Source: Bryobacterales bacterium KBS 96 (GTDB lineage Bacteria; Acidobacteriota; Terriglobia; Bryobacterales; Bryobacteraceae). From it: a stretch of 64,000 nucleotides of DNA. The stretch covers positions 4,111,304 to 4,175,303 of the forward strand of contig KB906767.1 of the NCBI GenBank assembly GCA_000381625.1, read 5' to 3'. The notes under the pieces were generated by a model. The model was not told the DNA's origin. It saw only the letters and a list, made by a program, of their open reading frames with translations, and made no database searches. Of the stretch, positions 7,909 to 16,521 are shown one piece after another. The first letter of the stretch is position 1; every line of letters begins with the position of its first letter. Made by a program: the position numbers and the translations under genes.

Positions 7909-8652
7909 CTACTTCTTTGAGAGCACGGCCGCCAGAAACCGGAGCTCGGACTCCACTTCCGCAGGATCGGCGACGGTATCCGCAATTTCCTGGCGAAAGA
8001 GTTCGCGATACCTCTTCCGAAGCCGGTGAATGGCCACTTTAAGCGCCCCTTCTGAAGTGTTCATTTCGCGAGCCAGTGCAGCATAGGGCGCATCCGACTG
8101 CCCAAGCAAGAACACCTTCAGCCGCTCGAAATGCTCGGGGCGTCCATGCTGCAGGAATTCGTCCCGCAGTTTTTCCGCCACTCGGTCGAGCACTGCAAGC
8201 GCCCAGCGCCGTTCGAAGATGTGCTCTGGCGTTTCGTCGTGGGCAGGCTCGCGCCGGTAGCGCTCTTCGCCGGACGGAAATTCGAGAGGCGCCACTGCTC
8301 CACCACCGCGTTTGTGCGCGCGCCGGCGGTCTTCTTCGTCGGCCACGAAGAATTTCAAGGAAGTCAAAATAAAGGACCGGAAACGTCCCTTCTCCTGGTC
8401 AGCGCGATCGAGATATCGGCCTTCTAAGATGCGCATGAAGAAGTCCTGCGTGAGGTCCTGCGCCCGATCGGCAGGATAACCGCGCCGCCGCAGATAGGCA
8501 TACAGTGGATACCAGTAGCTCTCACACAGAGACACCAGTGCGGAGCGAGCTTCCTTCCGATGTGGATGGCCCGCAGCGACCACCAATGTCCACCGTGTGG
8601 TTGGAAATTGAGAAGATGATCCCGGCAAAGTGTGCATGGTCTGACTGTTCAT
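7909..8652 (-). CDS. ECF-type RNA polymerase sigma factor
   Basis: A 247-residue sigma-70 family protein. Region 2 is recognisable at about residues 35-105 (YWYPLYAYLRRRGY, then DRAQDLTQDFF, then the strand-opening helix around KGRFRSFILTSLKFF). Region 4 is at about 165-215 with the HTH segment ALAREMNTSEGALKVAIHRLRKRY. A long charged linker joins the two and about 30 residues extend past region 4. The usual acidic DAED patch in region 2.2, which contacts core RNA polymerase, reads RAQD here. It lies 47 bp downstream of a Ser/Thr kinase gene on the same strand, and no anti-sigma factor is nearby. In other bacteria such kinase-linked ECF sigmas are activated by phosphorylation; that mechanism is inferred here. 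Confidence 0.88.
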   Translation of the reverse strand: MNSQTMHTLPGSSSQFPTTRWTLVVAAGHPHRKEARSALVSLCESYWYPLYAYLRRRGYPADRAQDLTQDFFMRILEGRYLDRADQEKGRFRSFILTSLKFFVADEEDRRRAHKRGGGAVAPLEFPSGEERYRREPAHDETPEHIFERRWALAVLDRVAEKLRDEFLQHGRPEHFERLKVFLLGQSDAPYAALAREMNTSEGALKVAIHRLRKRYRELFRQEIADTVADPAEVESELRFLAAVLSKK

Positions 8653-8699
8653 GATCTGTTACAGAGAATAAGGAATCCGCTGCGAAGGGTTACACGCAA

Positions 8700-11600
8700 T
8701 TATTGTTGTTTCGCAGCCTCAGCGTTGGCTTCCCGGATCACTGGAATGTCGTTATCTGCATCCTTCCAAATAGCGAGAAGGCGCCCATAGGCGCCGGCCG
8801 ATTTTGCGCGATCCCCCAAAGCGGACAACGCTCTGGCCAGTTGAAGACGCGCCAGAGGTCCGATCGGATCGTTCAGCATGATGCCCGGATGATCCAGAAT
8901 GTTTTGAAATTCAGCAGCGGCCTCGCGGTGGCGGTTCATCCGGGAATAAGCGAGGCCACGCACGTAGACGGGATAGAGAGCTCCGAAGAAGGAAGCGCCC
9001 GTGAAGTATGCGCTGCCCGGAACGGCGAGGTCGTATGGAGCGGAGGCTTGCGTTATTTCGAGCGCTTTTGGTGGTTCATCCTCGTTGAGTGCTTCGAGCG
9101 CCCACAGCACAGGCAAGTAACTGAATTGGACAGACGTATCCTCCGGGTAGCGTTTTTCGAGTTCCGCCGCTATCTGTTGGGCTTCGGCGGAATCGCGCAG
9201 GAGCGCGAGCGCAAACGCAGGTCCATAATCGGCATCCCGGCTTCGGAAAAACGACAATGCCCTGGCCGCACTTGTTAGAGCCTCCGACCGGTTCCCGAAC
9301 AAGGCATTCCACACCGGCGCAACTGCTTGAAATATGGCGGCCCGCCCTACTAAGCCTCCCTGGCGAGCCAGACCTACCGCGCGTGCTGCTAGCCGATCTG
9401 CTTCTTTCAGGCGTCCTTGATACGCCAACGTCATGGCTTCCTGGTGCTCGAACCATCCTTGGGCCTCCAGTTTCGCCCGCCGTTGCGTCGCTTCTCTTTC
9501 CATGGCGGCCTTGTCGTTCCTGAGAAAAGCGACGAAGTACCGAACGAGCGAGAACTGAACGACTTCGATCCTGCGTTTCGACGCCTGGTGAAGGAGTGCC
9601 TCGGCTTCCCGCAGGCGGTTCAGGTAGAGGTAGGCGAAAGCCACGTTTTCGTAGCCGATGGCGAAATCCGGATCCAGGGCGATCGCCTTTAGACCTTCTT
9701 CCACCGCTCTGTTGTAGCGGCCAGTTCCGGACGATGTAAAGCCCGACAAGAATCCGTGCGGTAAGAGGTCCGTGGGGTATTTTCGCGTCCATGATTCCAA
9801 CGTCTGCCGGCACAGTTCCAGGTTTCTGGTTAATTGCCGGTGGTAGGTGAAAGTGATGAAGTAATTCTCCCGATCGCTGACACCATCCCGCAGTTCGTAG
9901 GCGTTGGTTACATGCTCCGCAGCAAGTTCGGTCTCCCCGAGGTCGGCATGTACACGGCCGAGGTTGGCATAAGCCATCGCAAATTTTGGGTCGAGCTCGA
10001 TGGCGCGCTTCAAGAGTGAAACGGCTTCTGCTGACTGTGCTCTCGCCTGGAACTCCCGCATTGCCGCGCTGTAGGACCTCCAGGCCTCGAGTGATGGGGT
10101 GGTTGCTTCGGCCGGGAGACTGGGCTCCTTTTCCACGCGCGGCAGCAACTCGCCAGCCCGGGTTCCGAAACGGTTCGCCATCTGGTGTAGCGCTTTGAAG
10201 ACGTCCTCTTTTTTGGCTGCTGACGCCTGCTCTTCGTTCAGAACGTCTCCGGTCCGGCAATTCCTTGCGCGCACGCCCAATACGTACTGTTTGCCAAGGC
10301 GTGCAATCCAGCCCTCCATGACTGCTGCACTGCCTGTCCGCTCGCAAATTTCGGACGCAAGATCCGGCGTGAGCTTGGCATCCGGAGCACGGAGCATCAG
10401 GCGCAGTGTTTCGCTCGCGCGCAGATCCGGAAGAACGCTGACGTACGGAGATTTGCCAAGCTCGACGGCCATCATTTGACGAAGCGTCCCGTCGAACACC
10501 GGCTCTCTCGTAGTATTCGCGAAATCCGCGAGAACAATCGTGACTTTGGTTGCCGGCCCGGGTTTCGGAAGAGAGTCGCGTTGCATAACCGGCCAGGGAG
10601 TCACTCGATCCGCTGTGCCGAAAACGGCTGCCCTGTGCCTGCGAAGAAACTTGCGCGCCCGGTAGAGCGCACCAGGCGGTGCCGCGAGCACCGGCCGGTG
10701 CTCAAGATATCTCTCAATATCGGCCGTCAACTCAGCAACTGAACGGTATCGGCGTTCCCGAAGTTTTTCCAAAGCTTTCAGCGTGATCCAGTTCAGGTCG
10801 CCATCCATCAGGCGGCGCAAGGACGCGGGATCGGTCTGCCGGTCCACGGCAATCTGACGTGCTGCCGCGCCCATTGCGTTCAGCTTGCGAGACAGCGGCG
10901 GAGCTTCTTCTTCCCGGATAATCCGGAGCATCTCGCCTAAGCCTGCCTGGCGCATTCTGGCTAGCTCGAAAGGAACAGTGCCGATCAGCAACTCGTACAA
11001 GAGCACGCCGAGCGAATACACGTCGGAGGTCTCATCGACCGCTCCGGTCATCACCTCCGCCTGCTCGGGACTGGCGTACTCCGGCGTGCCCACCATCTGG
11101 CCGAATTGTGTCAGGAGAGTGTTCTCCACAGCCCATTGATCCGTCGCTTTGGCGATGCCGAAGTCGATCACTTTTGGAAGGGGTGCGCCCTCCTGTTCCT
11201 TAACCAGCACATTCGATGGCTTGAGGTCGCGGTGGATGACACCTTTCTGGTGCGCGTGCTGGACGGCGCGGCAAACTGCGAGATAAAGTTCTAACCGTTG
11301 GCCGATTGCAACACGATGGCGGTCGCAGTACTGGGTTATGGGTACGCCTTCGATGTACTCCATGACGAAGTATGGCCTGCCCTTGAGCGTGGCGCCAGCG
11401 TCGAAGATGCGCGCGATATTCGGGTGATCCATCATCGCCAGCGTCTGACGCTCGTTGGCGAAGCGAGCCAGGACCTGGCCCGTGTCCATGCCGAGTTTGA
11501 CCACTTTGAGGGCTACCGTGCGGCGAATGGGTTCGCGCTGCTCGGCCAGGTACACGGTACCCATACCGCCTTCACCTAAAGGTCGAATGATCTGATAACG

Positions 11601-11789
11601 GCCGAAATCGTCATCGCTTGTCGGCGCCATTTCTGGATCACTGGCCTGAGTTCCGGACTCGCCGACGCGAATCGAAGTATCGAAAGCGCCCTGGATGAGA
11701 CAACCAGGGCACAATCCCACGGGATCATCGGAAACCAATTCCTCTCCGCATTGAGGGCAGTTTGGCATCTGGACAGGAGCAGCAGCCAT
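8700..11789 (-). CDS. Ser/Thr protein kinase with zinc ribbon and TPR sensor region
   Basis: A 1029-residue PknB-type kinase. Residues 11-30 hold a CxxC...CxxC zinc ribbon (C11, C14, C27, C30). The kinase domain spans about 63-385 with the glycine loop LGEGGMGTV (71-79), Lys95, HRDLKPSN (186-193), DFG (209-211) and SPE (240-242), so it should be active. Next comes a conserved region beginning near 430 (TIVLADFANTT, CERTGSAAV), and from about 590 TPR-like helical repeats. Such proteins usually have a transmembrane helix just after FLRRHRAAV; here that stretch is missing, so the protein looks cytoplasmic. I chose ATG 11789 at MAAAPVQ, before the zinc ribbon; ATG 11768 is an alternative. An ECF sigma gene follows 47 bp downstream. 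Confidence 0.92.
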   Translation of the reverse strand: MAAAPVQMPNCPQCGEELVSDDPVGLCPGCLIQGAFDTSIRVGESGTQASDPEMAPTSDDDFGRYQIIRPLGEGGMGTVYLAEQREPIRRTVALKVVKLGMDTGQVLARFANERQTLAMMDHPNIARIFDAGATLKGRPYFVMEYIEGVPITQYCDRHRVAIGQRLELYLAVCRAVQHAHQKGVIHRDLKPSNVLVKEQEGAPLPKVIDFGIAKATDQWAVENTLLTQFGQMVGTPEYASPEQAEVMTGAVDETSDVYSLGVLLYELLIGTVPFELARMRQAGLGEMLRIIREEEAPPLSRKLNAMGAAARQIAVDRQTDPASLRRLMDGDLNWITLKALEKLRERRYRSVAELTADIERYLEHRPVLAAPPGALYRARKFLRRHRAAVFGTADRVTPWPVMQRDSLPKPGPATKVTIVLADFANTTREPVFDGTLRQMMAVELGKSPYVSVLPDLRASETLRLMLRAPDAKLTPDLASEICERTGSAAVMEGWIARLGKQYVLGVRARNCRTGDVLNEEQASAAKKEDVFKALHQMANRFGTRAGELLPRVEKEPSLPAEATTPSLEAWRSYSAAMREFQARAQSAEAVSLLKRAIELDPKFAMAYANLGRVHADLGETELAAEHVTNAYELRDGVSDRENYFITFTYHRQLTRNLELCRQTLESWTRKYPTDLLPHGFLSGFTSSGTGRYNRAVEEGLKAIALDPDFAIGYENVAFAYLYLNRLREAEALLHQASKRRIEVVQFSLVRYFVAFLRNDKAAMEREATQRRAKLEAQGWFEHQEAMTLAYQGRLKEADRLAARAVGLARQGGLVGRAAIFQAVAPVWNALFGNRSEALTSAARALSFFRSRDADYGPAFALALLRDSAEAQQIAAELEKRYPEDTSVQFSYLPVLWALEALNEDEPPKALEITQASAPYDLAVPGSAYFTGASFFGALYPVYVRGLAYSRMNRHREAAAEFQNILDHPGIMLNDPIGPLARLQLARALSALGDRAKSAGAYGRLLAIWKDADNDIPVIREANAEAAKQQ

Positions 11790-11902
11790 TTTATGACTTT
11801 TATGCCAGACGCTGTAACCTCGGGCGCCGGCATTCCTTACTGGTGTCAGGTGAGCCGGATTGGAACCGGCAAACAAGATCGATTAAGACGAAGGAGAATC
11901 GC

Positions 11903-12439
11903 ATGAAACGCCTTACGAAAAGAAGCACAAACGTAGCACTGGCGTTGTGCTTGGCGGTACTCGGCATGGCAATCGAGGCGCGGGCTGACTGTCAAGACGC
12001 CCGTGGCCGAATCAGGGAGACTCAAATTCGGGCGCCAAACGATCCTATGGGGAGGACGTTATCCAATGTGGATGGCGTGCTAAACGGCGCCGGCACATCG
12101 CTGGTCACCAGCACTAATGAAGCCGCAGGTGGGGTGCTCACTGCGACATCACTCGATGTCTTCGTAACCATCCAGGGCGATTTGTTAACTGCGACTGGAG
12201 CTGTTCAGCTCACTCCCATTCCAGACAAGCCTGCGGGCGAGTTCCGGGAAAACGCGACCCTGACGATCACTGGGGGATCGGGCAAGTACGACGGAGCTAC
12301 CGGCACGATCACGCTCAAAGGACGCGCTCACAACCTCTTTGGTCCCGCCATTACGACCTTCAATGTGACTTATCAAGGTTCCGTTTGCGGTCCGAATATT
12401 AAAGAGGACGGAGACGACGACGGAGACGACAGAAACTGA
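11903..12439 (+). CDS. Small secreted protein of unknown function
   Basis: A 178-residue protein with a clear signal peptide (KRLTKRSTNVALALCLAVLG, cleavage probably after ARA near residue 27). The mature part is rich in Thr/Gly and strand-like, with a repeated pattern (TLTITGGSGKYDGATGTITLKG) reminiscent of allene-oxide-cyclase-like or dirigent-like barrels. Two cysteines sit near the start and end of the mature domain. The last ten residues are almost all acidic (DGDDDGDD), possibly binding divalent cations. ATG 11903 follows AAGGAG. It is divergent from the kinase gene with 113 bp between starts, so the two may share control. The barrel suggestion is weak; function unknown. Confidence 0.7.
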   Translation: MKRLTKRSTNVALALCLAVLGMAIEARADCQDARGRIRETQIRAPNDPMGRTLSNVDGVLNGAGTSLVTSTNEAAGGVLTATSLDVFVTIQGDLLTATGAVQLTPIPDKPAGEFRENATLTITGGSGKYDGATGTITLKGRAHNLFGPAITTFNVTYQGSVCGPNIKEDGDDDGDDRN

Positions 12440-12634
12440 ACGTTCGTCGATGGGATGCAGTGTACGGCCGGGAGTTACGTCATCGATACGAGATGTGGCG
12501 CTCGAGGGCTAATCGTCGAAGCGGCGGCGTCCGGCCGCGCTGCCGTCGCGACGGTCAGGAGGCTGCGTCGCGGCCATATTCCGCCAGGTGCCGCGTAACG
12601 CGCATACCGCGGACGCGGCGTCGCCCGAACAGGG

Positions 12635-12949
12635 TCACTTGTCTTTGAGGCTATCGCGCCAGGCCATTGCTTCTAGTTCGACTCGAATTGCGTCGGCGAC
12701 AGGAACAACGGGGCGCGCCTGGAATTCAAAAGCCGGCAGCATCGAACAGAATTTGTGAACTTCCAGCGGATCATCGCAATCCATCAACATGTACCCACCC
12801 CAATCGCCGACGCGGATGACGAACGATTCGATCTTGAAGTTGGCCGGCGCCTTCCACGGGCTGAACACTTCCAGAATTCGTTTTTGGGCATTCTCGTACT
12901 CCATAGGCGAACCTTGCGGCCGTTCGTTCCAACTGATCATGTACTTCAT
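12635..12949 (-). CDS. DUF3303 family protein
   Basis: A 104-residue soluble protein. The beginning MKYMISWNERPQGS and the middle GGYMLMDCDDPLEVHKF with a following FEFQARPV are the hallmarks of DUF3303 proteins, small alpha/beta-barrel-like proteins of unknown function. The start ATG 12949 is supported by a strong GGAGGGA site about 7 bp upstream; a longer frame upstream is non-coding in character. No operon partner: a decayed region lies upstream and a 195-bp gap downstream. Confidence 0.8.
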   Translation of the reverse strand: MKYMISWNERPQGSPMEYENAQKRILEVFSPWKAPANFKIESFVIRVGDWGGYMLMDCDDPLEVHKFCSMLPAFEFQARPVVPVADAIRVELEAMAWRDSLKDK

Positions 12950-13458
12950 CTTGGTGCTCCCTCCTGAGTTGTGGTCGTTCCACCGGCGCCGTTGCGTAGG
13001 TGCCAATGTACCGTTCAATCGTACAATTAGCGCTCAAGCATAAGTCACCCTTGTCTGTACAACGCGCTTCCCGCTATGTAGACAGGCTCGCGCTCGGCTG
13101 GCGTCCAGCACTGAACGGCAACAAACCGTCAACTGGCCTGCATGACAGTTTCCTTGAACGGCGTCTTCATGCCGGTTGACGGGTTGATCCTCGACGGATA
13201 CAACACGAAGGCCCGGGTGCTTGAAATGCTGCGTGTCGCCACCCAAGAAAATCGGGTTCAAAGTCGCCATATTCCTGCTACTTACCGGGCTATTCTGGGC
13301 GCGATGACGACTTCGGTCTCGACCTGCTCGTGAAAGACTCCAGCCGGATTCAGTCTGAGTAGCGCTTTCGTTAGCTCCGCCCTCAAACGCTATAGCATTG
13401 TTGCCGAATAATGGCTTGGCGGAACCTGATATTGAATAGATGCATCCGATGATCGAAC
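12950..13458. other. Decayed stretch, no intact gene
   Basis: About 510 bp between DUF3303 and a broken methyltransferase. Frames on the minus strand run long but lack starts, ribosome sites and motifs. Together with the adjacent pseudogene this looks like a region of gene loss. Confidence 0.45.
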
Positions 13459-13827
13459 TTATGTCTCGTGTGACAGCGCTCCGAAACTCATGAGCTGTGA
13501 AATTGGAGAAGTATTCTGAACGGACCAGCGCTGGTTCGTGTTCAGGTTCTTGTGGGTTGGATTTCGGATGCCGAGTTCGCGGCCCAAGGAATTTTGAAAC
13601 GATGTGATTTCTGGATCTGGATCGACGGCGACAACCTCTCCGACGGTGTAGGAAAGCGGGATTGCGATGGTGTCGGGACCGCATCCCAAATCCAGGACGC
13701 GCACGCCCTTGCCGAGGTTGTAACGCTCGATAATGAAATCGATCGTCGCCTGCGCATATGGCGCACGGAAACGGTGGTAATACGACGCCGTGCCGGCGAG
13801 CGGCGAGCCTTCAAGCGAAGCTGGCAT
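13459..13827 (-). pseudogene. Truncated SAM-dependent methyltransferase
   Basis: The first 70 residues are a clear class I methyltransferase N-terminus: a YYHRFRAPY leader, then motif I VLDLGCGPDT (usually GCGPG or GCGTG), then VGEVVAVDPDPE as motif II, whose acidic residue binds the ribose of SAM. After about residue 78 the sequence loses all similarity and ends at 122 residues; the family needs about 240-270. Motifs III-VI are absent, so it cannot be a functional enzyme. The downstream 400 bp is non-coding, which suggests decay or replacement of the 3' half rather than a sequencing frameshift. Confidence 0.7.
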
Positions 13828-14072
13828 TACTTAATTGCATCACCTTGGCACGTTTGAAATGGATCATGGCCGCAAGCGAAACGTCTTGCCCGGCGATGAA
13901 AATGGCGCACCATAGAGGGGCGCGCCTGCCACTTGGCCGTGTAACGCGTTAGCGTTCAATCTCAGCAACATCGACCATCCATCAAAATGGATGAAACGGA
14001 GCGGAGTCGTCGTTCGGTAACCACGTGTTCTGTCTTAAGTTAGACATTTCCGATCGTTGATAGCCTAAGCGG
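13828..14072. other. Intergenic region, nothing recognised
   Basis: About 245 bp between the broken methyltransferase and the DUF4337 gene. No gene, repeat or clear regulatory element is visible. Confidence 0.4.
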
Positions 14073-14591
14073 CTAAGCAAACCAGGCCGTCAAGGCAACG
14101 ACGAGTCCTATCACGCCAGCACTCGCTCCAATCCAAAAGAAGGAACGCATCTTCGAAAGAATCGAGAGCGACGAAAAAACGATCGCGATCTCAAGCAGAA
14201 CTTCACCCACGTGAAAACGGTTGGCGCGCCTCCCGCTACTTTCGCTTTCGGCGTGAAGCTCTTGGGCCTGCTGTTGTATTTCCCGGCGTTCCTTGTCGTA
14301 GCGCGCGCCCTCGGCCGCGTAGCGTTTCACCAGGATCGGATCAGCTTTCGAAGCCGCGAGTGTGTCGTGCGCAACCTGTGCGGAGTAACGCCGAACATCT
14401 TTCGCCTGTGAAAAGGCCCATTGGTCTGCACTCTGTTGTTCGTGGAGCAGTTCTTCGGTATTGAAGTGCTGGCCGAGAACGGAGATGATTGCGAGGAGAG
14501 CGGCAATAATCGCTATCGTGCCGGCTACGGTTCTTTCAAACGGACCATGGGCAGCGTGTACTTGCTCCTGGAGTTCTTCGTTGGCCGACAT
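14073..14591 (-). CDS. DUF4337 family membrane protein
   Basis: A 172-residue protein with a short cytosolic start (MSANEELQEQVHAAHGPFER), one membrane helix at about 22-40, a charged coiled-coil middle (about 50-125, rich in Glu/Lys/Gln with WAFSQAKDVRRY), and two more helices at about 128-170. This is the usual layout of DUF4337 proteins. Function unknown; the central coiled coil would sit on the periplasmic side if the first helix is N-in. It is monocistronic in appearance, with non-coding DNA on both sides. Confidence 0.8.
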   Translation of the reverse strand: MSANEELQEQVHAAHGPFERTVAGTIAIIAALLAIISVLGQHFNTEELLHEQQSADQWAFSQAKDVRRYSAQVAHDTLAASKADPILVKRYAAEGARYDKERREIQQQAQELHAESESSGRRANRFHVGEVLLEIAIVFSSLSILSKMRSFFWIGASAGVIGLVVALTAWFA

Positions 14592-15195
14592 GAGGATAAG
14601 CTACCATGCGTTTGCCGTGGCACCGACGGCAGGTCGGCAGGGCCCTTACCGATGCGACTCTACTTTGCCAATCAGATCGAGCTCCGCGAATTTCTTTGGA
14701 AGAAAGTGTAAGTTACCCCGCCGCGGTTCAGAGCAGCGTGAGTCTATTCTCCCCGGTAGCGCTTGAAATATAGGTAATGAGAAACACAATCTTGCTGGAC
14801 TAAAGCGTTTCGGATAGTGGCGGATCGATGCGCAAGCCGAAATGATTGTGTTCAAGTCCTCGTGAAGTGGCGCTTCATCCAAGTGAGAATCCGCTTCCCC
14901 AGGATCACAAACCTACCGGCTCAGCGTCGTGCACCCACCCGAACGACGCGAGACTATCATGTTCGTTTGTTAGGACCCGTAGGAAACCCAGATGCATACC
15001 AGGTGGATTATCGTATCGATTCCATAACAAAACGGGGATACGTTGTAACCCTGTTTTCCGTGCACTATCCGAAAGATCGGTAAACGTTGCCTGATCCGGC
15101 AAAAGTAATCTCGTCGAAAGCCGCTTCGCTTCAGTCTCAGCATAGCCGACTATACGTCCCAGTGGGAAGGATCCGCTGAGCGGGCGGCGCCGGCG
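14592..15195. other. Intergenic stretch, no supported gene
   Basis: About 600 bp. A plus-strand frame ending near 15083 has a protein-like last 40 residues (YQVDYRIDS, VVTLFSVHYPK) but no start signal or known domain. It may be the end of a lost gene. Nothing else is seen. Confidence 0.4.
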
Positions 15196-16212
15196 TCATT
15201 TGTCGACGACTTGTACTTCGGGCCAGCCTGATTTCCAGATGAGCGGCATGATGGCGAGGGTTGCTTTCCCTCCCATCCGGGTATCGCCCTCAAAATCGGA
15301 GGTGAACCAGCTTTTTCCGTCGTCGACAAGAATGCCGGCGTGACCGGGTCCAAACAGCGGTCCTTTGTTGGAAAGCAAGAGAGTGCCACCGGCTTTTAGC
15401 AGGTCGACGCCATCCTTGTCGATGTAAGGGCCCGTGATTTTACGGCTTCGTCCAACGCGAATGTTGTAGGTGCTGTTCACACCGCGGCAGCACGAGCCCC
15501 AATTGACAAAGAGATAGTAATAGCCATCGTGCTTGTAAAGGCACGACGCCTCGATTGACTTGTTGTACGCCAGAGATGAGAGCGGCGCATCCGGGTTCAA
15601 TCGCTTACCGGTCTTCGGGTCAAGTCGCACGAGCTTGATTCCGCTCCAGTAGGAGCCGAATGCAAGCCATAAAGTTCCGTTGTCATCGGAAAACACAGAG
15701 GGATCGATTGTGTTGAAGTTGCCACCCTCTCGCGATTGCACGACAATGCCGTGATCGGTCCAGTGATAGGCGGGATCGGCCGGATCGAGAGTAGGGGTAG
15801 TCGCCAGGCCGATTGCCGAAGTAATTTTGCCGAAGCTGGAGACGGAGTAGTAGAGCAGATATCGATCGCCGAGGTGGATGACATCGGGAGCCCAGTAGTT
15901 CATGTTCCGGTTGTCGGGAACGGTTGCGGCAATCCACTCGGGAGCGGTCCGGAACACTGGAGGGCCGGGTTGCCACTTCACCAGATCTTTGGAATGAAAC
16001 GAAGGAATGCCACGTCCGGTATAGAAGACCCAGAACTCGTCTTTGCACTTCACAATCGTCGAAGGGTCGCGAGTAATGATTCCCCGGCTTGCGGTTTGCT
16101 CAAGCGGCAGCCCAGCTCGTGATGCCAGGTCTGTATCCTCCGCGAACGCGATTGCCTGAAGAGATCCAGCCAGCAGGAGAGTTGAGACGACGCAGTATGA
16201 AGAGAATTTCAT
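15196..16212 (-). CDS. GH43 arabinan endo-1,5-alpha-L-arabinanase-like enzyme
   Basis: A 338-residue secreted glycoside hydrolase with a signal peptide (residues 1-24, cleavage near AFA-ED). The five-bladed propeller carries the GH43 catalytic set: Asp49 in TRDPS as general base, Asp170 in TIDPSVF as pKa modulator, and Glu221 in SIEASCLYK as general acid. Family motifs MNYWAPDV, FGSYW and GPGHAG are present. By family it cleaves alpha-1,5-L-arabinan in plant pectin side chains, though the specificity within GH43 needs a tree. It is divergent from the PQQ dehydrogenase. With the receptor and beta-helix protein further on it suggests use of plant-derived polysaccharides. Confidence 0.88.
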   Translation of the reverse strand: MKFSSYCVVSTLLLAGSLQAIAFAEDTDLASRAGLPLEQTASRGIITRDPSTIVKCKDEFWVFYTGRGIPSFHSKDLVKWQPGPPVFRTAPEWIAATVPDNRNMNYWAPDVIHLGDRYLLYYSVSSFGKITSAIGLATTPTLDPADPAYHWTDHGIVVQSREGGNFNTIDPSVFSDDNGTLWLAFGSYWSGIKLVRLDPKTGKRLNPDAPLSSLAYNKSIEASCLYKHDGYYYLFVNWGSCCRGVNSTYNIRVGRSRKITGPYIDKDGVDLLKAGGTLLLSNKGPLFGPGHAGILVDDGKSWFTSDFEGDTRMGGKATLAIMPLIWKSGWPEVQVVDK

Positions 16213-16521
16213 TGATCTAGTCTCTACCGTTATTTCCTTATGCTCGCAGACTCACTCTGCGCGGGCTTGAGTCTCAAGTCGCTTCGCCGTCCAGGTGAAA
16301 GCCGCAGATGGCATCAACGTTACGCCGGGTATGTCTTTGGAGCTGGATCGTATCTACATGCATTTCAGCGGCAGCGCGGGTGCCGCAGCGTGCGGCCGAC
16401 TCCTCTTTTTTACAATTTCCTCACACTGTTAAGTGAAACGCCTGATAAATCGGTTCGCTCCAACTCGTAGCCGCTGTTCTCCGGAACACGGCGCCAAAAC
16501 GCACTTTCCCAGTGAGGTTTT
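16213..16521. other. Divergent promoter region
   Basis: 309 bp between the divergent GH43 and PQQ dehydrogenase genes. It must hold both promoters, but no strong consensus boxes or symmetrical operator could be singled out. Confidence 0.4.

Noticed and set aside
9076-10347. 423-codon frame on the minus strand inside the kinase region
   Set aside because: It overlaps the kinase gene in another frame on the same strand; composition (Arg/Pro/Gly rich) and lack of motifs show it is a shadow.
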